A stretch of DNA of 64,000 nt from Amycolatopsis thermoflava N1165 (GTDB lineage: Bacteria; Actinomycetota; Actinomycetes; Mycobacteriales; Pseudonocardiaceae), in contig NZ_KI421511.1 of the NCBI RefSeq assembly GCF_000473265.1, positions 5,500,360 through 5,564,359 of the forward strand. Reading direction: 5' to 3'. Within the stretch, counting starts at the first letter, position 1, and each line of letters starts with the position of its first letter. Made by a program: the position numbers and the translations under genes. The notes under the pieces were generated by a model. That model searched no databases, was not told the DNA's origin, and saw only the letters and a list, made by a program, of their open reading frames with translations. Shown here piece after piece: positions 35,927-44,172 of the stretch.

Positions 35927-36968
35927 ATGGAACTCGGCATCTACAGCTTCGGTGACCGCCCGGCCGACCCGGTCACCGGCGAACAGCTGTCCGTCTCGGC
36001 GGCGCTGGCCAACACGCTGGAGCGGATGAAGCTGGCCGACGAGCTCGGCTTGGGGTTCTACGGCCTCGGCGAGCACCACCTCGACTCGTACGCGATCTCC
36101 AACCCGGCCACGGTGCTGGCGGCCGCGGCGAGCGCGACCTCGAAGATCACCTTGTCGACCGCGGTGTCCGTGCTGAGCACCGAGGACCCGGTGCGGCTCT
36201 ACCAGCAGTTCACGACGCTCGACCAGCTCAGCGGCGGCCGGGCCGAGCTGCTGGTGGGGCGCGGGTCGTTCATCGAGTCGTTCCCGCTGTACGGCGCGGA
36301 CCTGGAGGACTACGACGCGCTGTTCGAGGAGAAGCTCGACCTGTTGCTGGCGCTGGACCGCGAGGACCCGGTGACGTGGTCGGGCAAGTTCCGCGCGCCG
36401 CTGCGGGGTGCGCGGGTGCTGCCGCGGCCGTACGGCGAGCACCTGCGCATCTCGGTCGGCACGGGAGGCAACCAGGACTCCTCGATCCGCGCCGGCGCGC
36501 TCGGGCTGCCCGTCGTGTACGCGATCATCGGCGGGCCGCCCGGAGCGGTTCGCGCCGCTGGTGGAGCTGTACCGCCGGGCGAGCGAGGTGTCCGGCAACG
36601 CCCCGGCGACGCAGCACGTGACGATGAGCGCGATCGGGCTGGTGGCGCGCCGGTCACAGGACGCCAAGGACACGTTCTACCCGTACTGGCTGGAAACCAT
36701 GAAGTACGGCGCGCGGGCCCGCGGCTGGGCGGTCCCGACCCGCGCCGAGTACGACGCGTACACCGCCGGGGCGTCGTCGCTGTTCACCGGCAGCCCGAAC
36801 GAGGTCGCGGACCGGCTGATCACGGTCGGGAAGCTCGTGGGAGCCGACCGGTACGCCATGCAGATGGACTGGTCGGGGGTGCCGCAGAAGCACGTGATGA
36901 CGGCGATCGAACTGCTGGGCACCGAGGTGCTGCCCCAGGTACAGGCGGAGTTCGGCTCTACCGAGTGA
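35927..36968 (+). pseudogene. LLM-class flavin-dependent oxidoreductase with a frameshift
   Basis: A luciferase-like monooxygenase gene broken by one base. Frame 1 runs from ATG 35927 (MELGIYSFGDRPADPVTGEQ...) to the segment PVVYAIIGG near 36535 and then loses likeness; the continuation PERFAPLVELYRRASEVSGN to STE at 36968 is in the +1 frame. An extra C or G in the GGGCCGCCCGG run at 36533-36543 explains it. Total reconstructed length is about 346 aa, normal for the family. It may be a true pseudogene, a sequencing slip in a GC run, or programmed shifting; no slippery motif is seen. Confidence 0.8.
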
Positions 36969-37034
36969 ATTGAAACTGAGGTATCGTCTACCGGAACGCG
37001 GTCACCGACGCCCCGCGCCAGGAGGACGAGACTC

Positions 37035-38606
37035 GTGACTTCGGCCAGCTCCCGCACGCCACTGGTGGACGCCGTCCGGACGGACCTGCCGAGCCTGCTG
37101 CGCAAGCACGTCGCCGCGCAGCCGGCACAGGTGTTCGTGGAGTCCTTCGACGGCACGACCTGGAGCTACCGGGACGTGTGGGACCGGGCAGCCGCGGTCG
37201 CCGGCTGGCTCTCCGCGGCGGGCTGCGGCAAGGGCGATCGCGTCGTGTGCGTCACCGGGAACCGGCCCGAGATCCTCGCGGTGCTCTTCGGCGCCAACCT
37301 GATCGGCGCCATCTTCGTGCCGCTCAACCCGGAGCTGAAGGGGCAGTTCCTCGGCCACCAGCTCGCCAACTCGGAGCCCGCCGTGGTGTTCGTCCAGGCC
37401 GACCTGCTGGAAACGGCGCGGGACGCGGGACTGCCCGCGTCGGTCCGCGAAGTCGTGATCTTCGGCGAACCGCAGTGGGACGAGGTCGTGGCGCACGCCC
37501 CGGTCCCCGAACCCGCCGAGCTGGCGCCGTCGGACATCTCCACGATCCTCTACACGTCCGGCACGACCGGGCCGGCGAAGGGCGTGCTCCTGCCGCACGC
37601 GCACTGCGTGCTATTCGGCGCCGGGATCGCGACGCACCTGCGGATGACCGCGGCGGACAAGGAGTACGTCGCCCTGCCGCTCTTCCACGCGAACGGCCTG
37701 TTCATGCAGGTCGGCGCTGTGCTGTTCGCCGGTGCCCAGTTCTACCTGGCGAGGCGGTTCAGCGCGTCGGGGTGGCTGCCGGACGTGCGCCGCACCGGCG
37801 CGACGATCACCCACCTGCTCGGCGTGATGGCCGATTTCGTGCTGCACCAGCCGCCTTCGGACGGCGATCTGGACCACGGGCTGCGGGCGGTGCTGTCGAT
37901 CCCGGTCTCCGACGAGGGCGCTCCGGAGTTCGAGCGGCGCTTCGGCGTCGAGGTGCTGCACGGGTTCGGCATGACCGAGTGCAACATGGTGGCGTACTCG
38001 ACGTCGGGCCGGAACTCCGGGACGGCGCTGGACGCGTTCGAGCTGGCCATCGTCGATGCGGAGACGGGGCAGCTGCTCCCGGCCGGCACGGTCGGCGAGA
38101 TCGTCGTGCGGCCGCGGATTCCGGGCGCGTTCATGGCCGGGTACTTCAAGATGCCGGAGAAGACCGTCGACGCCTGGCGGGACCTGTGGTTCCACACCGG
38201 GGACACCGGTTTCCTGGACGAGCAGTCGCGGCTGCACTTCGTCGACCGGATCAAGGACTGCATCCGCCGTCGCGGCGAGAACATCTCGTCGTACGAGGTG
38301 GAGCAGGCCGTGTTGCACTACCCGGGGGTCGCGGAGTGTGCCGCGGTCGGCGTGAAGACCGACGACGCCGGCGGCGAGGACGAGGTGATGATCTGCGTCG
38401 TGCCGGACCCGGGAGCGGAGGTCGACGCGTCCGCCCTGACCGAGTTCTGCCGCGAGCGCATGCCGAAACACATGGTGCCCGGCTTCGTCAAGCTGATGAC
38501 GGAACTACCGAAGACCGCGACGGGCAAGCTGCAGAAGGCCCCCCTGCGCGCGTCGACGGACGGCGCGATGGACGTGCGGCGGCGGCACGCACCTCAGCCC
38601 AGCTGA
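37035..38606 (+). CDS. Acyl-CoA synthetase / AMP-dependent ligase (CaiC-like)
   Basis: A 523-aa adenylate-forming ligase. The P-loop-like motif YTSGTTGPAKG lies near residue 174, A5 FGMTECNM near residue 313, A7 WFHTGDTGFLDEQ near residue 389, A8 DRIKDCIRRRGENISSYEVE near residue 405, and the catalytic Lys near the C-terminus in TATGKLQKAPLR. It activates a carboxylic acid as acyl-CoA; the branch resembles crotonobetaine- and cyclohexanecarboxylate-CoA ligases. It follows the broken LLM gene by 66 bp. Confidence 0.9.
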   Translation: MTSASSRTPLVDAVRTDLPSLLRKHVAAQPAQVFVESFDGTTWSYRDVWDRAAAVAGWLSAAGCGKGDRVVCVTGNRPEILAVLFGANLIGAIFVPLNPELKGQFLGHQLANSEPAVVFVQADLLETARDAGLPASVREVVIFGEPQWDEVVAHAPVPEPAELAPSDISTILYTSGTTGPAKGVLLPHAHCVLFGAGIATHLRMTAADKEYVALPLFHANGLFMQVGAVLFAGAQFYLARRFSASGWLPDVRRTGATITHLLGVMADFVLHQPPSDGDLDHGLRAVLSIPVSDEGAPEFERRFGVEVLHGFGMTECNMVAYSTSGRNSGTALDAFELAIVDAETGQLLPAGTVGEIVVRPRIPGAFMAGYFKMPEKTVDAWRDLWFHTGDTGFLDEQSRLHFVDRIKDCIRRRGENISSYEVEQAVLHYPGVAECAAVGVKTDDAGGEDEVMICVVPDPGAEVDASALTEFCRERMPKHMVPGFVKLMTELPKTATGKLQKAPLRASTDGAMDVRRRHAPQPS

Positions 38607-38609
38607 CGC

Positions 38610-39230
38610 TCACCTCGGCCGCAGGGCCCGGGCGGGTACGCCCACGACGGTGGTCTGCGGCGGGACGTCCTTGGTGACGACCGCGCCGGCTCCGATCACG
38701 ACGTCTTCGCCGACCGTCACGTCGGGCAGGACGATCCCCCCGATGCCGATGGTGGTTCCGGCCCCGATGCGGCTGCGGGCTCCGATCACGGCGTGCGGAC
38801 TCGCGGTGACCTGGGGACCGACCACGGCCTCGTGGCCGATCAGGACGTTCACGTTCGCCAGGACGTGCCGCCCGACCGAGGCGCCTTCCTGAAGGTTGAC
38901 ACCGGGCATGAAAACACCACCCGGCCCGATCGCGACGCGCTTCTCCACCCGTGTGCTCGGGTGGAGGACGATGCCGGGTTCCTTGCCGAGTTCGGTCGCG
39001 AACTCGTCGAGTTTGCGCCGCACCAGGACGTTGCTGACGCCGAGGACGTAGTCGGTGTCCAAGCCCTTGAGCACGTCGTCACCGCCGAGGACCGGGGTGT
39101 CGTTCTCCCGGCTGTGCTCGTCGGGGTCGCCGGTAAGGCCGAGGAGGTTGATGTCCTCGAGGTCCTCCACCACCCCCACGATCTGACGTGCCAGCCCCCC
39201 GGCTCCCAGGACGACCAGATTCTTCGACAT
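38610..39230 (-). CDS. NeuD/PglD-like sugar O/N-acetyltransferase
   Basis: A 206-aa left-handed beta-helix acyltransferase. Residues 1-55 form an N-terminal Rossmann-like PglD domain (VVLGAGGLARQIVGVVEDLE), and residues 90-200 contain hexapeptide repeats such as VAIGPGGVFMPGVNLQEG and VVIGAGAVVTKDVPPQTTVVGVPAR. The catalytic His is in LIGHEAVVG near residue 132. It acetylates amino sugars or similar in surface glycan pathways; no companion glycan genes are present. It converges on the CoA ligase with 3 bp between. Confidence 0.85.
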   Translation of the reverse strand: MSKNLVVLGAGGLARQIVGVVEDLEDINLLGLTGDPDEHSRENDTPVLGGDDVLKGLDTDYVLGVSNVLVRRKLDEFATELGKEPGIVLHPSTRVEKRVAIGPGGVFMPGVNLQEGASVGRHVLANVNVLIGHEAVVGPQVTASPHAVIGARSRIGAGTTIGIGGIVLPDVTVGEDVVIGAGAVVTKDVPPQTTVVGVPARALRPR

Positions 39231-39375
39231 GCGGCGCGGCTCACCTCCGGTTGGCGTGCCCCGAAGCCAACCCGCCCGCGCTCCCGCTGGTAAGCCCGGT
39301 GATTTTCACCCGCGGACCGCCTAGAGTGGCCCCGGCCGAGGCACGCCGCGAAGACAGCCGCCCCTGGGGAGATCC

Positions 39376-39966
39376 GTGAACCTGCAGCAGCACGACCAGT
39401 TCCACGTCCACCAGCGGGTCACCATGATGGTGAACCGCTACGAGGTCTTCACCGACGACGGCAACGGCGGGCCCGGCGCGCTGGTCGCGTTCGTCGAGCA
39501 GAAGCGGATGACCTTCCGCGAGCAGGTCACCCTCTACGCGGACGAGAGCAAGCAGCACGTGCTCGCCGCGTTCCGCGCCCGCAAGGTGATCGACCTGGCG
39601 AGCGCCTACGACGTGACGACCGGCGAGGGGCAGCCGATCGGCGTGTTCGGCAAGCAGTTCGGCAAGTCGCTGCTGCGGTCGACGTGGCGACTGGAGCAGC
39701 CGGGCCTGCCGCCGGTGGAGATCAGCGAGCGCAGCATGGCCCTGGCGCTGTTCCGCCGCGTCTGGGATTTCCTTCCGTGGGTCGGCGACGTCCCGTTCCC
39801 GTGGAAGTACCACTTCGACTTCGCCCGCGACGGCCAACTGGTGGGCAGCTTCGAGAAGAAGACCCGGTTCCGGGACCACTACCTGGTGCGCGTCACCGAC
39901 CCGGCGCTGGACCGCCGGCTGGTGCTCGCGCAAGCCGTGGCGCTGGACGCGCTCCAGTCCCGCTGA
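39376..39966 (+). CDS. LURP-one-like (Tubby C-like) domain protein
   Basis: A 196-aa protein with the bacterial LURP-one/scramblase-like fold: an N-terminal VNRYEVFTDDG and repeated strands alternating charged and hydrophobic residues around VKEQVTLYADESKQHVLAAFRARKVID and YHFDFARDGQLVGSFEKKTRF. Such proteins are beta-barrels around a central helix; the role in bacteria is unknown. GTG 39376 is the only reasonable start. It is the last chromosomal gene before the mobile element. Confidence 0.72.
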   Translation: MNLQQHDQFHVHQRVTMMVNRYEVFTDDGNGGPGALVAFVEQKRMTFREQVTLYADESKQHVLAAFRARKVIDLASAYDVTTGEGQPIGVFGKQFGKSLLRSTWRLEQPGLPPVEISERSMALALFRRVWDFLPWVGDVPFPWKYHFDFARDGQLVGSFEKKTRFRDHYLVRVTDPALDRRLVLAQAVALDALQSR

Positions 39967-40183
39967 CGCGCCGCGGGTTTTCCGGGGAGTGCACAGAGGA
40001 CTGTGACGCGGCAGCGTTGGCAGCAGCGACTTCCATGAGTTCGTAGTGATCAACCGGACCGCGGTGCTGCTCACACTGGTTGTGGCTTCCGATGATTAGG
40101 CACTTCAAGGGTTGCCGGAGGCCGCGAAGCGCCCTTGATCGGTGCCGGCCGGGACCGCTGCCCTTCGGGCACGCCAGGAGGAG
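39967..40183. other. Gene-free stretch before the integrase remnant
   Basis: No supported gene. Together with the integrase fragment at 40184 and the hairpin at 40374, this 430-bp zone before attL looks like scar sequence left by earlier insertions at the tRNA site. Confidence 0.4.
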
Positions 40184-40345
40184 GTCACCGGCCATGGAGT
40201 GACGAGCCACAACTTCCGCAAGACCACGACCTCCTCGACGACGCGGTGCTGACCGTCCGGGAGATCGCGGACCAGCTCGGCCACAAGCGGGTGATCGCCG
40301 AGGAAGCGCCTCATAAAGTGTGGGAAAGGTGGGGTGTTGATCATC
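40184..40345 (+). pseudogene. C-terminal fragment of another tyrosine integrase
   Basis: VTSHNFRKT is encoded from 40199, then a frame change, then LLDDAVLTVREIADQLGHKRV to about 40293. These are the box II arginine segment and the TVREIADQLGH segment of tyrosine recombinases, close to FHTFRKT and TARQIADVLGH of the intact integrase at 54056. The tyrosine segment is lost. The fragment points towards the attL end of the tRNA site, as expected for a leftover of an earlier element in the same attB. Confidence 0.7.
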
Positions 40346-40373
40346 GGCGGGCACACGACCCCGAAATGCAGAA

Positions 40374-40395
40374 AACCCGCCGTCTCCGGCGGGTT
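40374..40395 (-). terminator. Original terminator of tRNA-Arg
   Basis: AACCCGCCG and CGGCGGGTT form a perfect 9-bp stem with a TCTC loop. It lies immediately beyond the attL repeat, so before insertion it stood downstream of the minus-strand tRNA-Arg gene. Confidence 0.7.
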
Positions 40396-40398
40396 CTC

Positions 40399-40458
40399 TG
40401 GTCTTGCTGTCTCAACCAGACGCGCGCCCGAAGGGATTCGAACCCCTAACCTTCTGAT
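40399..40458. repeat. attL, 60-bp att repeat copy
   Basis: Identical over 60 bases to 55334-55393. It holds only the 3' part of the tRNA-Arg sequence; the next base differs (G here, C at attR), so no full tRNA is present on this side. Confidence 0.95.
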
Positions 40459-40575
40459 GCAGGTTCCGCACTCTCCGACACTTGCCGTTGATCCTCGACA
40501 CACTCTCTTAGCTGCAAGAAGATGGCCTCAGCCCCTGTCGTAGCCAACGGTCTCTTGCCATCGGGTGACGACGAT

Positions 40576-40602
40576 AGTTGGCAGTAAGTTGGCAACCAGG
40601 CC
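40576..40602. promoter_or_regulatory. Probable integrase arm-type site, left
   Basis: A 27-bp segment with two AGTTGGC boxes 11 bp apart. It matches the segment at 55242-55268 at 23 of 27 positions and in the same direction. In the circular form the two would flank attP, as arm sites for integrase or excisionase do. Confidence 0.55.
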
Positions 40603-40678
40603 CACCTATGGGTGCAGCCTCCGGCGTACCGGCCCCTGTCCGTGTCCACCTGGCGGCCGGTGGCGCGAGGACGACACA

Positions 40679-40914
40679 CCACTTGAACTACAAGCCTGTA
40701 GGTTAAAGTTTGGAAGTCTAAACTTCAATCTATCTACTTCCGGGTCTACTAGACTTGAACCTCGCCGCGACAGACTCAAGTTTCAAGCGCCAGACTTGAG
40801 ACGCTGGAAGGTGGTGCATCCTAGGTTTAACCCCCACCTGTAAGGCTAAAGTTTTCTCGGCTAAACTTGCATCTCCACGCGTCCAGTTGAAGTAACTTCG
40901 TCTAGACTTGAGCC
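40679..40914. repeat. Array of TAGACTTGA-like motifs before fic
   Basis: Within about 235 bp of lower GC the core (T/C)A(G/A)ACTTGA recurs on both strands: near 40718, 40748, 40774, 40793, 40861 and 40902, with inverted pairs such as CTCAAGT...ACTTGAG. The last copy ends 4 bp before the Fic ATG. No gene is supported in 40459-40914. The array looks like repeated operator sites, possibly for a regulator encoded on the element. Confidence 0.6.
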
Positions 40915-42102
40915 ATGGACTTGGACTCACTCGGGCGGTCTCCCATCGGGGATCTGGTTCACATCGACGTGCCGGCCTCGGAACTGGACGGGCAGCCGGC
41001 CACCTACTGGGCCTTCGCGCCAGCACCACTCCCAGATGAGCCCAGCCTTGGCCTCGCCGCCCTCAACGTGTCGACGCAAGCAGCTATGGCTGTAGCCCGC
41101 CTAGACCAGGCCATGGCGCAACTCCCTAACCCTGGCCTGCTTCTGCGTCCAATCATTCGACGAGAGGCGGTGAGCACGTCGGCGCTCGAGGGGACATATG
41201 CCGCGTTCGACGAAGTTTTGGAGTCTGATTTTCTCGAGGAGAAGCAGATGTCGGCCCCTCAACGAGAGATTCAGAACTTCGTACGAGCAGTTGACCTCGC
41301 GACTGAACTACTAAAAACGCGACCAATAAGCCGCGGTGTCGCGGGTCAATTGCAGAAAGTAATCGTTCGCGGAACACCCGGAGATACCTACGAAGCCGGA
41401 GATCTTCGCAAGAGGCAAGTTTACATTGGATCTAGAGGCCGCAACATATCATCAGCTCGCTTCGTTCCCTGCCCACCCGGAGATCGCCTCGAAGAAGGAT
41501 TTTCCGACTGGGAAAAGTGGCTAAACGAAAGAAATGATATTCCAATCGTGGTCCGCATGGCGCTTGCTCATTACCAATTTGAGACGCTACATCCATTCAA
41601 CGACGGTAACGGGCGCCTCGGCCGCCTCATCTCAGTGCTGCAATTATTGGAAGACGGCGTCCTGAAGATGCCAGCACTGAACCTCTCACCATGGCTTGAG
41701 GCTCGCCGGGACGCATACATCGATGGCCTACTAGAGGTTAGCAAGACTGGCAAATTCGATCCCTGGGTCGAGTTTTTTTCAACTGCAGTACTGGAGCAAG
41801 CAAACGAAGGCGTCCAGGTCATTTCCGATCTGCTCAATTTCCGAGAACGAACAATCACTAAACTACGCAGCGAAAACGTCCGGGGATCGGCCCTGCAAAT
41901 CGTCGAAAACCTCATAGGTTATCCAGTGATCGACGTACCAACAGCCCGACGACTGACAGGGAAGACTTTCCAGGCGGCTAACAACGCGATAAATAGTCTC
42001 GTTGATCATGGAATTCTTCGGGAAGTGACCGGAAAACCAATAAATAGGCTCTTCGCCTGCATGGAGGTCCTCAGGATCATCAACCGCCGTCAACCCGCTT
42101 GA
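40915..42102 (+). CDS. fic: Fic-domain protein with winged-helix C-terminus
   Basis: A 395-aa Fic protein that probably transfers AMP to a protein target. The catalytic loop is HPFNDGNGRLGR at 226-237, complete, with H226. An inhibitory motif TSALEG at 88-93 matches [S/T]xxxE[G/N] of class II Fic proteins, in which the Glu blocks ATP binding until released. The last 70 residues (VIDVPTARRLTGKTFQAANNAINSLVDHGILREV) form a winged helix. Codon use and lower GC differ from the host. It begins directly after the motif array, with no clear ribosome-binding site, suggesting autoregulation or leaderless translation. Confidence 0.92.
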   Translation: MDLDSLGRSPIGDLVHIDVPASELDGQPATYWAFAPAPLPDEPSLGLAALNVSTQAAMAVARLDQAMAQLPNPGLLLRPIIRREAVSTSALEGTYAAFDEVLESDFLEEKQMSAPQREIQNFVRAVDLATELLKTRPISRGVAGQLQKVIVRGTPGDTYEAGDLRKRQVYIGSRGRNISSARFVPCPPGDRLEEGFSDWEKWLNERNDIPIVVRMALAHYQFETLHPFNDGNGRLGRLISVLQLLEDGVLKMPALNLSPWLEARRDAYIDGLLEVSKTGKFDPWVEFFSTAVLEQANEGVQVISDLLNFRERTITKLRSENVRGSALQIVENLIGYPVIDVPTARRLTGKTFQAANNAINSLVDHGILREVTGKPINRLFACMEVLRIINRRQPA

Positions 42103-42416
42103 CCTTGGTTAACCGACAATAGGTAGCTCCGCACAGTGAATCGAGCGGGGAATAACTTGAACGACCGTGACACCTCCTCGATCACCACGAAAGCCAAGTG
42201 AGCCGATTTGCTCGCCAGCCCGACGGCGGGCCAGTTGACCTTATTAGTCCGGTCCTCTGACCTGCTCTCCGGCCGTTGCCTCCGGTTGTCACGCCCCAAG
42301 GCGGCATACGGCATCCGTCGTACGAGCGGCCAGGCACGCGACGGCTCGCCCTCGAAGAGCGAGTAATCGTACGCGGAGATAAAGCGACGCACAGTAGGTG
42401 AAACGAATAAGATCAC
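42090..42416 (-). CDS. Possible small protein, 108 aa
   Basis: An open frame starting at GTG 42416 that overlaps the stop of the Abi-like gene by 4 nt (GTGA) and fills the only gap between it and the fic gene end, overlapping the latter by 13 nt. It opens ILFVSPTVRRFISAYDYSLFEG. Third codon positions are mostly G or C, as in real genes here, but no family is recognised. It could be a second gene of the Abi-like unit or chance. Confidence 0.35.
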   Translation of the reverse strand: MILFVSPTVRRFISAYDYSLFEGEPSRAWPLVRRMPYAALGRDNRRQRPESRSEDRTNKVNWPAVGLASKSAHLAFVVIEEVSRSFKLFPARFTVRSYLLSVNQGQAG

Positions 42417-43288
42417 ACCGAGCCAGCCACTCGGCTCAACATGCCTTTAGAAAGCCACGCTACAAGCGTTGATGCGAGGAACACCGCCGCTTGCGCTTCT
42501 TCAAGCGTTACGTCCTCATAGTCTGCTCGCCCATGCCGGTCCGTTTGACTGTGCCACAGTAGTTGCATCATCCCGAGTACCTTCTCCACCGAAGAGCCAC
42601 CCCGCGACCCCCTCATCACGAACTGCCAGTCTTCCGGCTTATTGCGCAGTACGTTTATATCTTTTCCTAGGGTTGCGTTTCCATCGTTTGGCGACACGAG
42701 AGGACACGAGAGCACCTCAACCGAACGTACCGCATCGTAATAGGCATGACTAGGACTGGCCTTGACCCCGAAAGCGAACTCCCAGGCGGAACGAAGTAGT
42801 TCGCTGGCCTTTCCAGCCGAAGACAGAGCCGAATCTACAACGTCGTAGACAGCTCCAGGTAGCGCCTCAACCAGTCGATATCGCCCGTGAATTGCCTTGA
42901 CCGTCCAACTCGAACCGGAGTCACGAAGTATCTTCTCCAAGTCTCGAACACGGCTAGGACTTTTATGTCCAGGATTACTTGCGGCTATCTTGGAAAGCTC
43001 GAAATCTACCAGCCATGTGCGATGGGCCTCGTTCAGTTTCCGGAACACCTGGAATGCTTGTTGAACCGAGACAAGCTTCACGGCCTGGAGGCCAAGATCT
43101 ACCCGGGCGGCTTGTTGGAATTCCAGCATGAAGTCCCAATATATGTAGTCACGCTCGCCCTTTTTTCCCACCAGCCAACTATGTATCGACTCGTTAGCGT
43201 GCGAAGGCAGGCCTTTGCGAAGAGCAAGGAAGGATTCAAGCTCGGCTGCACCTGCACCGGGAGGAGTCCATACGAAATCGTCGTTCAC
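42413..43288 (-). CDS. Hypothetical protein with Abi-like C-terminus
   Basis: A 291-aa protein not recognised as a named family. The N-terminal half (SIHSWLVGKKGERDYIYWDFMLEFQQAARVDLG) is aromatic-rich; the C-terminal 60 residues SVEKVLGMMQLLWHSQTDRHG then EEAQAAVFLASTLVAWLSKG follow the pattern of abortive-infection C-terminal domains, in which RHG and a final paired helix are conserved. The RH pair may be HEPN-like. Start uncertain: GTG 43288, or TTG 43321. Lower GC than the host; convergent with fic. A defence role is inference. Confidence 0.65.
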   Translation of the reverse strand: MNDDFVWTPPGAGAAELESFLALRKGLPSHANESIHSWLVGKKGERDYIYWDFMLEFQQAARVDLGLQAVKLVSVQQAFQVFRKLNEAHRTWLVDFELSKIAASNPGHKSPSRVRDLEKILRDSGSSWTVKAIHGRYRLVEALPGAVYDVVDSALSSAGKASELLRSAWEFAFGVKASPSHAYYDAVRSVEVLSCPLVSPNDGNATLGKDINVLRNKPEDWQFVMRGSRGGSSVEKVLGMMQLLWHSQTDRHGRADYEDVTLEEAQAAVFLASTLVAWLSKGMLSRVAGSV

Positions 43289-43375
43289 AAGGGGATCATG
43301 CCAGATTCGACCGTGACACAAAAACCAACCCGGATAGTAGATGGCGCGCAGGTGCGGAAGTTTCCAACAGTATGA

Positions 43376-43526
43376 GCTTGGTGGTCATCCCGTCGCCTGA
43401 TGGCGTCTCGATCACGCCGTGCCGGGGCCGCAACCTCCGTGCGCAACCGCCGGCCGAACTCGCCAACCTTGCGGCCCCGGCACGGCGTGATAGTCGTCAG
43501 ATCAGGCGACGGGATGACCACCAAGC
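43376..43526. repeat. 151-bp interrupted palindrome
   Basis: Outer arms of 26 bp (43376-43401 and 43501-43526) and inner arms of 23 bp (43411-43433 and 43469-43491) are perfect inverted repeats; 9-bp spacers between outer and inner arms differ from each other, and a 35-base loop lies at 43434-43468. A folded single strand would make a long cruciform or hairpin with an internal bulge. It sits between the Abi-like gene and a small gene in the cargo region. It may be a single-strand origin, a recombination site or a palindromic mobile unit. Confidence 0.75.
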
Positions 43527-43838
43527 GCCCACCCTGCCAGCGCAACCCGGCCTACGGTCCCCGGTCATCCCGGAGCCTGCCTGCCCGGCGAGGGCATCAT
43601 TGTTCTTCCTCTTGCGGCGGCTGTGGGGCCGCCCGGCCTCCGTCGAACCGCCACGCGGGACCGGCGCCAGCCGCACGCCCGCGTCTGGCGGTTCGACAGG
43701 ATGAGGGCCGGATCAGCGGCCCCGCAGGGGCCGCCTTGAACAAGTAAGGAAACTCTGAACACGGCAGTTACGCTCGGCTAGGAACTTGGTCGGCCAGCAA
43801 ACGGCATGCGATGTCCGGCGGAGCGCGCCCGAGCGAAT
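43527..43838. other. Gene-free stretch after the palindrome
   Basis: No supported gene. A short imperfect inverted repeat (CGGCGCCAGCCGCACG region at 43663-43678 with GTCTGGCGGTTCGACA) is visible; open frames here are extensions of the palindrome sequence. Confidence 0.4.
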
Positions 43839-44090
43839 CTAGGTTGACGTGTTGCGTCCCGCCGCGCTCAACCAGGCGAGGCAGTCTCGGCACTGATTGA
43901 GCTGACCGCCAAACGCCGGCCTCTCCGGTGGGATGTACGTGATCTCTGCGTCACACACAGCGAAATCAGTGATCGGGTCGACAGCATGTGCAGGCCCGAC
44001 CGGCAGCGTATTCACGTGCTTCAGCGTCTTGAACCCGCCTCTCGCCGGTTTTCCGTCCCGAACACCGCCGTAACCCAGGATGTACTCCAT
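43839..44090 (-). CDS. Small conserved-looking protein with CxxC
   Basis: An 83-aa protein beginning MEYILGYGGVRDGKPARGGFKTLKHVNTLPVGPAHAVDPITDFAVCDAEITYIPPERPAFGG and ending QLNQCRDCLAWLSAAGRN. One Cys in the middle and a CRDC pair near the end could bind zinc. ATG 44090 is preferred; 44111 is an alternative. I do not recognise the family, but the composition looks coding and such proteins occur on actinomycete mobile elements. Confidence 0.55.
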   Translation of the reverse strand: MEYILGYGGVRDGKPARGGFKTLKHVNTLPVGPAHAVDPITDFAVCDAEITYIPPERPAFGGQLNQCRDCLAWLSAAGRNTST

Positions 44091-44172
44091 GTTGCTCGGT
44101 CGGCGCAGCATTGTTGATCGTTACTGAGGGAGGTCGCGAAAGCAGGGGCCCCCGTCTAAGCTTTGATCAGCC

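Noticed and set aside
40446-40682. Minus-strand frame just inside attL
   Set aside because: Low-complexity composition, no start context, and it overlaps the arm-type site and att repeat.
43285-43704. Overlapping frames on both strands with similar LVVIPSPD and ITPCRGR segments
   Set aside because: They are two readings of the same palindrome; neither continues into conserved sequence.
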